From CADEGL01 sp050180485 (GTDB lineage: Bacteria > Pseudomonadota > Alphaproteobacteria > CADEGL01), in the NCBI GenBank assembly GCA_050180485.1, contig JBFXED010000010.1:38541-102540 (forward strand): 64,000 nucleotides of DNA, given 5' to 3'. This document shows positions 8,313 through 15,804 of this stretch, one piece after another. Position 1 is the stretch's first letter. Each line of letters starts with the position of its first letter. Both the position numbers and the translations under genes were made by a program. Below the pieces are notes generated by a model that was not told where the DNA came from, ran no database searches, and saw nothing but the letters and a program-made list of their open reading frames with translations.

Positions 8313-9097
8313 AGCGCGAGCGCGATTGGAGCGAGGGCGTGCTCAACGTCTTCGTCGGATTGGTGCTGGTGTTCTTAGCGCTGCCGACCTTGGCCGTCAT
8401 CCCCATGTCGTTCAACTCGGCAGAACTATTGGTCTTTCCGCCGCCCGGCTATTCGACGCGTTGGTTCGAGACATTCTTCCAACGCCGGGAGTGGTATGGC
8501 GCCGCCACCAACAGTCTGATCGTGGCCGTGTTGACCACGATCTGCGCGACCATCATCGGCACCGCGGCTTCCATGGCGCTGGCGCGCAGCCGCTTTCGCC
8601 TCAAGGGCGCCGTCGCGGTCGTCTTCCTTTTGCCCATGATGGTGCCGGCTATCGTGACCGGCGTGGCGCTCTACCGCTCCTATGCCGTCTGGGGTCTGGC
8701 GGGCACCATTCCGGGCCTGGTGCTGGCGCATACGATCGTGGCCCTGCCCTTCGTCGTCATCAATGTCTCGGCCGTATTGAACCGCATGGACTGGCGCATG
8801 GAGCAGGCCGCGCTCAGCCTGGGCGCCTCGCACCTGCAGGCGTTCCTGCGCGTGACCCTACCGATCATCAAGCCCGGCGTGATGGCGGGCGCCCTGTTTG
8901 CCTTCCTGACCTCGTTCGACGAGGTGGTCGTGGCCCTGTTCATGACCGGCGTCGACACGGTTACCTTGCCCGTCCAGATGTGGGCCGGTATCCGCTTCGA
9001 GATCAATCCGGTGGTGGCCGCCGTGTCGGTCATGCTGGTTGGCCTGTCCGCATTCGTCTTCACCGTCTATGCCCTGTTGAGGAGGTCCCAGCCGTGA
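8309..9097 (+). CDS. ABC transporter permease (PotC-type)
   Basis: A 262-residue partner permease. The GTG start at 8309 overlaps the previous stop by four bases, with GGGGAG seven bases upstream. The EAA loop is MEQAALSLGASHLQAFLRVT, followed by LPIIKPGVMAG. About six helices are visible, with the PotC-like NSLIVAVLTTICATIIGT near residue 70. The next gene also starts inside its stop codon. No ATPase gene is present between zapE and mscL, so this importer must use an ATPase encoded elsewhere. Confidence 0.92.
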   Translation: MKRERDWSEGVLNVFVGLVLVFLALPTLAVIPMSFNSAELLVFPPPGYSTRWFETFFQRREWYGAATNSLIVAVLTTICATIIGTAASMALARSRFRLKGAVAVVFLLPMMVPAIVTGVALYRSYAVWGLAGTIPGLVLAHTIVALPFVVINVSAVLNRMDWRMEQAALSLGASHLQAFLRVTLPIIKPGVMAGALFAFLTSFDEVVVALFMTGVDTVTLPVQMWAGIRFEINPVVAAVSVMLVGLSAFVFTVYALLRRSQP

Positions 9098-10281
9098 GCA
9101 CGCCGCTTCCCAAGGTCGTCGTCGAGGAGGCCGAATTCGCCGGCCGGCGCGCGCGGGCGCAAGAGGCCGCCAAGGCGCGCGGACTGGATGCGCTGCTGGT
9201 GTGTTCGCGCGGCGGTGGGCCGGTCGACCGTTACGCCGACATCATGTACCTGGCAAACTTCTATACCTCGTTCCCCTACACGCTGGACCTGGCGCCGCAT
9301 TGGACCGGCCGCGCCCATAGTTTCCTCATTCTGCCGGTGGGCGATCCGGGGCTTCTGGTCGCCGACATCCCCTATCTCGACGGTGTCGCCATGCCGCGCG
9401 AGCGGATCGAGGTCACGGACAACGTGATCGAAAGCGTCATCGCCGCGCTCGGCCGTTTCGGCCTATCGCGCGCGCGAGTGGGCCTGGTCGGCGACGACGT
9501 GCTGCCCGTCGGCATGGCACGCATGATCCAGGCCGCGCTGCCGGAGATGCGGCTGGAGCCGGCCGACGACGTGGTCGGCACCATGCGCATGATCAAGTCG
9601 CCGGCGGAGATCCAACGGCTGCGCGCGGCCGCCAAGATCGGTTCGCGCATGATCGAGGCCATGATGAAGGCAGCCAAGCCCGGCGCCAGTCACGGCGACG
9701 TCATGGCGGCTGGGCTTCAGGTCGTCGTGCCGGCCGGCGGCGCGCTCTACAACTCCTTCATGGCGTCGGGCACGGGCGGTGACAACCCGACCTTGATCCG
9801 CTCGACGTTTCCCACCTGGCGCTCCGAAACACCGCTTAAGAAGGGCATGTGGCTGCGCGTCGGTCTGTCGGGCGTGCTGGACGGTTACGTCTTCGACGTC
9901 TCGCGTTCCAAGGCCATCGGGCCCGCGACCAATCAGCAGATCGACGCCTTCGAGACCGCGATCGCCACGGTGCAGGAAGGCATCAAGGCGACGCGCGTGG
10001 GCACCACGGCGGGAGTGGTGGCCGAGACGGGACTTCGGCGCCAGGAGGCCATGGGCTATCCGCTGGGCGGGGTCTTCTCGGGCTTGGGCCATGGGCTCGG
10101 CCTCGGTTGGGACAAGCCGTGGCTCGTCATGGGCGACAAGACGGAGCTCAAGCCCAACATGGTGCTCAACTACGAGCGCACGGTTAGCCGTGACGGTTAC
10201 GTGGGCGATTTCGAGGAGACCATTCTCCTGACCGAGGACGGCACCGAACTTCTGACCGACGCGCAACAACGGTTTTGGTGA
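9094..10281 (+). CDS. M24 family (Xaa-Pro aminopeptidase/creatinase-like) enzyme, atypical active site
   Basis: A 395-residue two-domain pita-bread protein: a creatinase N-terminal domain (about residues 10-150) and an M24 catalytic domain (about 165-390). The GTG start at 9094 overlaps the permease stop and has GAGGAGG upstream. Of the five usual metal ligands, Asp in GYVFDVSRS, His in GLGHGLGL, Glu in LNYERTV and Glu in DFEETILL are present. The first Asp (usual VDxG) is Gly in LRVGLSG. The substrate-binding His seven residues after the ligand His is Asp. It may therefore be a creatinase-like hydrolase or lyase rather than a standard peptidase, probably acting on what the neighbouring importer brings in. 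Confidence 0.85.
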   Translation: MSTPLPKVVVEEAEFAGRRARAQEAAKARGLDALLVCSRGGGPVDRYADIMYLANFYTSFPYTLDLAPHWTGRAHSFLILPVGDPGLLVADIPYLDGVAMPRERIEVTDNVIESVIAALGRFGLSRARVGLVGDDVLPVGMARMIQAALPEMRLEPADDVVGTMRMIKSPAEIQRLRAAAKIGSRMIEAMMKAAKPGASHGDVMAAGLQVVVPAGGALYNSFMASGTGGDNPTLIRSTFPTWRSETPLKKGMWLRVGLSGVLDGYVFDVSRSKAIGPATNQQIDAFETAIATVQEGIKATRVGTTAGVVAETGLRRQEAMGYPLGGVFSGLGHGLGLGWDKPWLVMGDKTELKPNMVLNYERTVSRDGYVGDFEETILLTEDGTELLTDAQQRFW

Positions 10282-10375
10282 GCGCGGACGCACCGCGCAT
10301 CCTTTTCTATAATGTCCGGGTACATGCGCCGCAAAGCGGGTGGCGCGGGGGACATCCAAGCCCGGAGACACGGAC

Positions 10376-10792
10376 ATGTTTCAGGAATTCAAGGCGTTCA
10401 TCGCACGCGGCAGCGTCGTCGACTTGGCCGTCGGCATCATCATTGGCGCGGCCTTCACCGCGATCGTGAATTCGCTGGTGGCCGATATCATCATGCCGCC
10501 GGTCGGACTCATCTTGGGCGGCATCGATTTTTCGAGCTTCTATGTCGACCTGAGCGGCAAGGGCTATGAAAGTCTGGATGCGGCCCGCACGGCGGGTGCG
10601 CCGGTGGTAGCCTACGGTATCTTCATCAACGCGATCATCAAGTTCCTGATCGTGGCGTGGGCGGTGTTCATCCTGGTCAAGCAGGTCAACCGCTTCTATC
10701 GCAAGCCCGAGGAATCGCCCGCGCCCACGCCGCCGACCAACCAAGAGGTCTTGCTGGCCGAGATCCGCGACTTGTTGAAGCAGCGCGGCTGA
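10376..10792 (+). CDS. mscL: Large-conductance mechanosensitive channel MscL
   Basis: A 138-residue homopentameric inner-membrane channel that releases solutes under hypo-osmotic shock. The N-terminal helix MFQEFKAFIARGSVVDLAVG leads into the pore helix GIIIGAAFTAIVNSLVADIIMPPVG. The second transmembrane helix is INAIIKFLIVAWAVFILV, and the C-terminal amphipathic helix is EVLLAEIRDLLKQ. The start at 10376 is set by GGAGA and family alignment. It is convergent with the Cys-rich gene, with only three bases between stops. Confidence 0.96.
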   Translation: MFQEFKAFIARGSVVDLAVGIIIGAAFTAIVNSLVADIIMPPVGLILGGIDFSSFYVDLSGKGYESLDAARTAGAPVVAYGIFINAIIKFLIVAWAVFILVKQVNRFYRKPEESPAPTPPTNQEVLLAEIRDLLKQRG

Positions 10793-10795
10793 CGA

Positions 10796-11305
10796 TCAGC
10801 GTCGGCGTCGCCGCTTCTTCGCTGCCGCGCCCTTGGCGGATGCGACCGCGGCGGGTTTGGACGTTCCTGCGGAGGCGATAGGATCCACCTTGTCAATGCA
10901 CTGGCAGACGATGATCTCCTGCTTGCCGCCGTCGAGCAGTTGGATTGTGTCGCGTATCACGGCCGCGCATTCCGTCTGGTCGCCGTTCTCGCAGGTGCCG
11001 ATGCAGATGGGTTCCACGGGCTTCGGCGGCCCTTGCGGTGGGCGCAGCATGCGAAGCGCGATGCGACAGCCCCGTACCATGTTTTCGCGGGTGATGGGGT
11101 CGGGTGGCGGGATCGTCATATCCTCATCGCACGCGCAGAAGCGAAGGATGTGGTTGGGCCCACCTGCCGGATCGGGCCGATCCTTCGGGCGACAGGCTTG
11201 ACCGTTAACGCAGGTTCCTTCGCAGCGGATAGACAGGCCGACCAGGCGGCCCAGCCTGTTGGTGCGACGGATCACCTTCGACACGCACGGCATGACAGCC
11301 CCCAT
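10796..11305 (-). CDS. Cysteine-rich hypothetical protein with basic tail
   Basis: Up to 169 residues; ATG 11293 (GGGGG upstream) is as likely a start as 11305. I do not recognise the family. It has about a dozen cysteines in clusters such as CEGTCVNGQAC, RFCACDED, ICIGTCENGDQTEC and VCQC, without a clear zinc-ribbon spacing. The C-terminus is Ala/Lys-rich and ends in six consecutive arginines. There is no signal peptide. Codon use matches neighbouring genes and no other frame is convincing here, so it is probably real. Metal binding or nucleic-acid contact is possible but unproven. Confidence 0.6.
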   Translation of the reverse strand: MGAVMPCVSKVIRRTNRLGRLVGLSIRCEGTCVNGQACRPKDRPDPAGGPNHILRFCACDEDMTIPPPDPITRENMVRGCRIALRMLRPPQGPPKPVEPICIGTCENGDQTECAAVIRDTIQLLDGGKQEIIVCQCIDKVDPIASAGTSKPAAVASAKGAAAKKRRRRR

Positions 11306-11347
11306 TGTTGTCGATGACGAAACAGTCGGATGGTGCGCCTTGCGAAT

Positions 11348-12352
11348 TCACGCCGCGCGGCGTGGACGGCTCTCCCAGGGTGCGTAGAGGTCGATAATGT
11401 TATCGCCCGCGCGGCGGCAGCGCGGGTTGGCCAGCCACAGCCGCAGAAGATGGCGCTTCTTCCCCGGTCCGTCGCGATAGGCCGTGCGGCCGTGCAGGAT
11501 GTTGTAGTTGTTGATGAACTGCATGTCGCCGGTCTGCAGTCCCATGTGGAGCTGCATCTCGGGCCGCGCGATCACGGCGTCCAGATAGTCGAGCGCCTCG
11601 GTCTCATGGGGCGCATAGGACAAGCCGATGCTGTCCATCCACGAGACGGGGTTGCGGTTGTAGCAACAGTGCACCAAGCCGTCATGGATGGCGAAGACGG
11701 GGATTCGTTCGGTATATGGCGCCTCGCCGGGCGCCTGCTCGCCACGACGGTGATGGTGGAAACCGCGCAACAGCGTCTCCATCACGTCCGGCCGCTCGCG
11801 CAGGATCGCGTTGAAGACGGCGGTCACGCTGACGATCACGCTGTGTCCGCCCTCGGCTGCCTCGCCCAGGCAATAGAGGACCGCAAAGTCGGAGCCGTCG
11901 GTGTGGAAGGCAAGCGCGTGCGTGCCCATGTAGCCGCGGTGCTTGTGATTCATGGGCAGGCCGCGATCGACGATGTCTTCGATTTTCTTGCGCGCGTTGG
12001 TCTGGTCGACGACACGACCCAAATGACAGCCGACGACGGCGAAGAGGACCGCGTTGCCGTCGCGGTCGAAGCGCTCGGCCGGCAAGCCGGACAAAACGCT
12101 GAAGCCAGTGCCACTCTCCAAGTCGTCGAAAACCCGGTTCAGGAACGGCTCGGTCAGGGGAAGCGGCACGTCCTCTGGCCGAATCTGCCAGAACGGCGTG
12201 CCGGCCGCGATCATGCGCCGCGCGGCGCCCTCGATCTCGGCCAGCATGGCGGGCGTCAACGCCCGAGCCCAGCCACGCGGCTTCGGAAAATTCGCGGCCG
12301 TCCAGTCGTTGGCATCGCGCACGGGTTGCGGCAGAACCATCGCGTGCTCCAT
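11348..12352 (-). CDS. TauD/TfdA-family Fe(II)/2-oxoglutarate dioxygenase
   Basis: A 334-residue clavaminate-synthase-like dioxygenase. The iron triad is visible as FHTDGSD (His and Asp, about residue 150) and the distal His in NYNILHGRTAY (about residue 288). Arg in KKRHLLRLWL, 15-20 residues later, is the expected 2-oxoglutarate anchor. Near relatives hydroxylate or demethylate small organic acids, and the substrate here is unknown. It stands alone on the minus strand, with a 267-base gap before the next gene on its right. Confidence 0.9.
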   Translation of the reverse strand: MEHAMVLPQPVRDANDWTAANFPKPRGWARALTPAMLAEIEGAARRMIAAGTPFWQIRPEDVPLPLTEPFLNRVFDDLESGTGFSVLSGLPAERFDRDGNAVLFAVVGCHLGRVVDQTNARKKIEDIVDRGLPMNHKHRGYMGTHALAFHTDGSDFAVLYCLGEAAEGGHSVIVSVTAVFNAILRERPDVMETLLRGFHHHRRGEQAPGEAPYTERIPVFAIHDGLVHCCYNRNPVSWMDSIGLSYAPHETEALDYLDAVIARPEMQLHMGLQTGDMQFINNYNILHGRTAYRDGPGKKRHLLRLWLANPRCRRAGDNIIDLYAPWESRPRRAA

Positions 12353-12619
12353 AGCCGTCGAAACCGTGGATCAAGATAGCATCGCCGCACGGGCTTCGAA
12401 ACGGCGGCCTGGCCGCGGGGGCTTCGCATTGCGTCTGGGGCACCGGCCCTATAGACATGGCCCCGGGTGGCGCCAGAAGCCGCCCGCCGCGCCGGCCGCC
12501 GTCACAGGGCGGCAACATGATCCGGCGATCTTCGCGGCCACGCGCCGCGCGGCGGACGGGACGAGGGGAAAATGCAACGCCACGCGTTGAACGCAAATCT
12601 GGAAACAATGGAGGGGAAT

Positions 12620-13225
12620 ATGTCCCAGAAGAATCGTGCACGAGGCTTGGCATCGATGGCCGGTGCCATCGCCGTGACCGCGTTGCTCGCGGTTTCGACC
12701 CTGTCTGCGCAGGCGGCCAATCCGACCATGACCCCCTTGGCCGCCGAGGCCGAAGAGATCGATTTGGTGGCGACCGTCGTCTCGGTCGATACGGCGGCCC
12801 GCACGGTTGTCCTTCAGAACGACGAGGGCAAGCAGGCCAAGGTGAAGGTCAGCGACGCCGTGCAGCGGCTGGACGAGATTAAGCCTGGCGACAAGATCAA
12901 GCTGCGTTACTACGAGTCGGTCGCGATCGATCTGCGCCGCAACTCGAAAGCCAAGCCCGGCGCTGTCGCCGAGCAGGTGACCGAGCGTGCTCCGGCTAGC
13001 CAGCTTCCCGCCGGCCTTGTCGCGCGTCAGGTGACGGTCACGACGGAAGTGACCGCCATCGACCTGAAGAAGAACACGGTCACATTGAAGGGGCCGAATG
13101 GTGGTTTGCACACGGTCGCGGCGAAGAAGCCCGAGACCCAGGCCGCGCTCAAGAAGCTCAAGAAGGGCGACTTGATCGACATCACCTACACCGAGGCTAT
13201 GGCGGCCGAAGTGATGAAGCCGTAA
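12620..13225 (+). CDS. Exported hypothetical protein with two beta-rich repeats
   Basis: A 201-residue protein with GAGGGG before ATG 12620. It has a Sec signal, with the hydrophobic core AGAIAVTALLAVSTLSAQA and likely cleavage after AQA. The mature part has two related segments, IDLVATVVSVDTAARTVVLQNDEG and VTVTTEVTAIDLKKNTVTLKGPNG. Each is followed by a segment ending in (K/D)xGDxI(K/D)(L/I)xYxE, like small OB or beta-barrel modules. I cannot assign a function. A strong terminator follows 25 bases after the stop. Confidence 0.75.
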   Translation: MSQKNRARGLASMAGAIAVTALLAVSTLSAQAANPTMTPLAAEAEEIDLVATVVSVDTAARTVVLQNDEGKQAKVKVSDAVQRLDEIKPGDKIKLRYYESVAIDLRRNSKAKPGAVAEQVTERAPASQLPAGLVARQVTVTTEVTAIDLKKNTVTLKGPNGGLHTVAAKKPETQAALKKLKKGDLIDITYTEAMAAEVMKP

Positions 13226-13250
13226 CGGGTTTTCTTGGCCCAACGGCGAA

Positions 13251-13278
13251 GCGCCCCGGTGAAAGCCGGGGCGCTTTT
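13251..13278 (+). terminator. Intrinsic terminator between convergent genes
   Basis: A perfect nine-pair stem, GCGCCCCGG (13251-13259) and CCGGGGCGC (13266-13274), has a six-base loop and is followed by TTTT. It lies after the exported protein gene ending at 13225. It may also stop transcription of the mscS-type gene ending at 13283. Confidence 0.85.
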
Positions 13279-13282
13279 GGTT

Positions 13283-14095
13283 TCAGCGCATGGCGGGAAT
13301 GGGAATCGCCTGCAGCGCGATCCCTTCTGCGGCCAGGGAATCGAGCACGGCTCGGTTGACCGCGAAGCGCGTCGGGAAATAGTCGCGGCTCGGAATCCAA
13401 TAGCGCGCGATCACGATCGGGCCATGATCGCCCAGGTCGAACACGCCGATCTCGGGGGGCGGAGCCGTGGCCACGCCGGGCACACCCGCGACCGCGCGGC
13501 CGACGATCTCTAGCGCCTTCGCCACGGGCGCGTCGTAGGCCAGCCGCGCGCGCGTCTCGGCGATTTGGTTCTCGCGCGAGTTGATCAGGATCTCGCCGAC
13601 GATCTGGCGGTTGGGCACGATCACGTCGGCGCCGTCGGCGTTCTTGAGCATGGTCGCGCCCAGCTTGATATCCTGCACCACGCCCGACACGCCGCGCACG
13701 GTGATGGTGTTTCCGATCACGAAGGGGCGCGTCAGAATGATGACCAGGCCGGCCGCGAAGTTGGAGAGCGGCCCTTGGATCGCGACCGTCAGACCCAAGA
13801 CGGCGGCGCCCGCGGCGGCGATCAAGGGCGTGATGGCGATGCCGAAATTGCCCAGCGTAATGATGATGACGAAGCCCAGCGCCACAACGCGCGAGGCGTC
13901 GCCCATGAGCCCGGCCAGCGTGGTTTCCACGCCCTTGCGGCGCGCGAAGGCCGCGACCCGCCGCCCCATCCAGCCGGACAGCTTCCAGCCGATGACGAGG
14001 ATGGCCAGCGAAGCCAGGATCTGGAAACTGTAGGCGACCAGGAAGGCGGCGACGGCGCTGTAGACCTGTTCGACGGAACCCAGATCCTTCGGCAT
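13283..14095 (-). CDS. MscS-family mechanosensitive ion channel
   Basis: A 270-residue small-conductance channel protein. There are three N-terminal transmembrane segments. The third, pore-lining one is GAAVLGLTVAIQGPLSNFAAGLVI, with the Gly/Ala packing pattern typical of MscS. After it come RPFVIGNTITV and the beta domain VPNRQIVGEILINSRE. It is a short form without extra N-terminal helices. Together with mscL at 10376 it places two osmotic safety valves within 4 kb. Confidence 0.93.
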   Translation of the reverse strand: MPKDLGSVEQVYSAVAAFLVAYSFQILASLAILVIGWKLSGWMGRRVAAFARRKGVETTLAGLMGDASRVVALGFVIIITLGNFGIAITPLIAAAGAAVLGLTVAIQGPLSNFAAGLVIILTRPFVIGNTITVRGVSGVVQDIKLGATMLKNADGADVIVPNRQIVGEILINSRENQIAETRARLAYDAPVAKALEIVGRAVAGVPGVATAPPPEIGVFDLGDHGPIVIARYWIPSRDYFPTRFAVNRAVLDSLAAEGIALQAIPIPAMR

Positions 14096-14382
14096 CGCAT
14101 CCTCCGTGCGCGGCGGCCGACTCGGCCTTTGTCCGGATCATAACATCGGTTTGTCGGGCCCGCGCGCGGACATGGCGATCGAGGGGGCCGCATGCGACGC
14201 TGGTTGGGAAAATGATCCCGCTTCAGGGTATCGACGACGCCTTCCGCGAGTTGGAGGCTGGCATCGACACCAGTGCGGTCATAACATTTACTTAACAAAT
14301 CCGGTCTAACAGGTCCTCTTGTGGCGCCGCCCGGCGGTCACCAGATTAGATCGGAATGATAAAGTCGGCAGGGAGGTTCTCG
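14096..14382. promoter_or_regulatory. Divergent intergenic region
   Basis: A 287-base gap between the mscS-type gene (minus) and the PA14 gene (plus). The only AT-rich part is about 14280-14305 (AACATTTACTTAACAAAT), the likely promoter zone for one or both genes. No confident -35/-10 pair, operator or small ORF was seen. Confidence 0.35.
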
Positions 14383-14967
14383 ATGTTTCGTGCGTATGCC
14401 GTCCGCCTCGCATCCGTGGCCGCCGCCGCGTGCGTGGCTACCTCCATGGCCCTGGCTGCACCGGTTCCGGGCGTGAAGCCAGCCCAGCCGCAACCGGCGG
14501 CCGACAAGCTGCAGCCCGGCCTCTCGGTCAACTACACCTACATGATGTTCAGCCACGTCAGCGAAGTGCCCAAGGCGGGCAAGGGTAAGCCGGGCCCCGT
14601 GCTGACCAACCTCGATCATCGCACCGAGTTCGGCAACGTGCTGACCGCCACCAATTCCATGGGCGTCGGCGCGCAGATCAACGGCTTCATCAAGCTCGAC
14701 AAGCCGGGCACTTATACGTTCGAGCTTCTGTCGAACGATGGCGTGAAGTGGTCGGTCGGCGGCGTGGTTCTGCATGAGGATCCGGGCATCCATGGCGATA
14801 CGCCATCGCCGCCCATCGAAGTGGCCGTGACTGAGCCCGGCTGGTACGCGTTCTCGATGGATTATTTCCAGCGCAAGGGCACCTCGGCCCTGCGCCTGAG
14901 TTGGAAGCCGCCGGGGGGTCAGACCATGGTCGTGGTGCCGCCCGAGGCCTTCGCTTCGCTCAAGTAA
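14383..14967 (+). CDS. Exported PA14-domain protein
   Basis: A 194-residue secreted protein. The signal peptide has the core LASVAAAACVATSMALAAP. The rest is one PA14-type beta-barrel, a carbohydrate-binding fold: FIKLDKPGTYTFELLSNDGVKW (about residue 105), then GWYAFSMDYFQRKGTSALRLSWKPPGG. These match the domain's SDDGxxL and Y-F-xxGxAxLxLxW signatures. The ATG at 14383 has GGGAGG six bases upstream. The ligand is unknown; it may be a periplasmic or surface glycan binder. Confidence 0.82.
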   Translation: MFRAYAVRLASVAAAACVATSMALAAPVPGVKPAQPQPAADKLQPGLSVNYTYMMFSHVSEVPKAGKGKPGPVLTNLDHRTEFGNVLTATNSMGVGAQINGFIKLDKPGTYTFELLSNDGVKWSVGGVVLHEDPGIHGDTPSPPIEVAVTEPGWYAFSMDYFQRKGTSALRLSWKPPGGQTMVVVPPEAFASLK

Positions 14968-14970
14968 GCC

Positions 14971-15007
14971 GGAACCTGCGCGGGCGCTTGACGCCCGCGC
15001 AGGTTCC
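14971..15007. terminator. Long perfect palindrome between convergent genes
   Basis: A perfect 16-pair inverted repeat (14971-14986 with 14992-15007) has the five-base loop CTTGA. It begins three bases after the PA14 gene's stop and abuts the SDR stop codon at 15008. There is no T-run on either side, so it is probably a bidirectional, RNA-stabilising or factor-assisted terminator. Confidence 0.65.
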
Positions 15008-15781
15008 TTAAATCCCGACGATCACCTGGCCGCCGTTCACGCTGATGACCTGGCCGGTCATGAAGTCGGATTCGCCCGAGCACAGGAAGCCGACCGTATA
15101 GGCCATCTCGACGGCCTCGGCGAAGCGGCCGGCGGGCACGGCCTTGGACTTCTCGCGGATATAGTCCATGCCGCCCTTGCGCAAGGTCAGCTCCGTGATG
15201 ACCGCGCCCGGCGCCAGCGAGTTCACGTTGATGTTCCAAGGCGCCAGTTCCTTGGCCCAGGCCTTGGTCAAGCCGATCAACGCGGCCTTGGCCGCGCAAT
15301 AGGTCGCGCCATATTCGTGGCCGGTCTGACCCCAGATCGACGAGACGTTGACGATCTTGCCGCGCTTGCGCGACTTCATGCCGGGCACCACGGCTTGGGT
15401 CGCGAAGAAGGCGCCCTTCACGTGCACGTCGAACATCCGCTGGAACCAGTCGGGTGTCACCTCCTCAATGCCCGTCCGCTCCGCGCCGATGCCGGCGTTG
15501 TTGACCAGGATGTCAACCGGCCCAAGGGCCTTCTCGCCCGCGCGGATGGCCTCTGCCATGGCCGTTGTGTCGGCCACGTCGGCCACGATGACATGTGCCC
15601 TGCCGCCTTTATCGCGGATCAACGTGCCGGTTTCCTCGGCACCTTCGGGCATGACGTCATGGACGATCACGGCCGCGCCGCGCTCGGCCAGAAGCTCCGC
15701 ATGGCAACGCCCCATGCCGCGGCCGGAACCGGTTATGAGCGCGACGCGCCCTTGCAGCGAACGTGCGGTGTCGGCGGCCAT
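15008..15781 (-). CDS. SDR family NAD(P)-dependent oxidoreductase
   Basis: A 257-residue classical short-chain dehydrogenase. Cofactor motif is TGSGRGMG (about residue 15), followed by VNNAGIG, a Ser in VNVSSIWGQ, and catalytic YCAAK (about residues 160-164). The FabG-like end is TGQVISVNGG. The ATG at 15781 has AGGGGGA upstream. It follows the flavin monooxygenase gene by 23 bases on the same strand and is probably its operon partner. The substrate is unknown. Confidence 0.92.
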   Translation of the reverse strand: MAADTARSLQGRVALITGSGRGMGRCHAELLAERGAAVIVHDVMPEGAEETGTLIRDKGGRAHVIVADVADTTAMAEAIRAGEKALGPVDILVNNAGIGAERTGIEEVTPDWFQRMFDVHVKGAFFATQAVVPGMKSRKRGKIVNVSSIWGQTGHEYGATYCAAKAALIGLTKAWAKELAPWNINVNSLAPGAVITELTLRKGGMDYIREKSKAVPAGRFAEAVEMAYTVGFLCSGESDFMTGQVISVNGGQVIVGI

Positions 15782-15804
15782 GCGGTTATCCCCCTGATTG
15801 CGCG

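Noticed and set aside
11330..12379. 349-codon plus-strand frame over the dioxygenase gene
   Set aside because: The minus-strand protein has the complete iron and 2-oxoglutarate residues; the plus frame shows none of any family.
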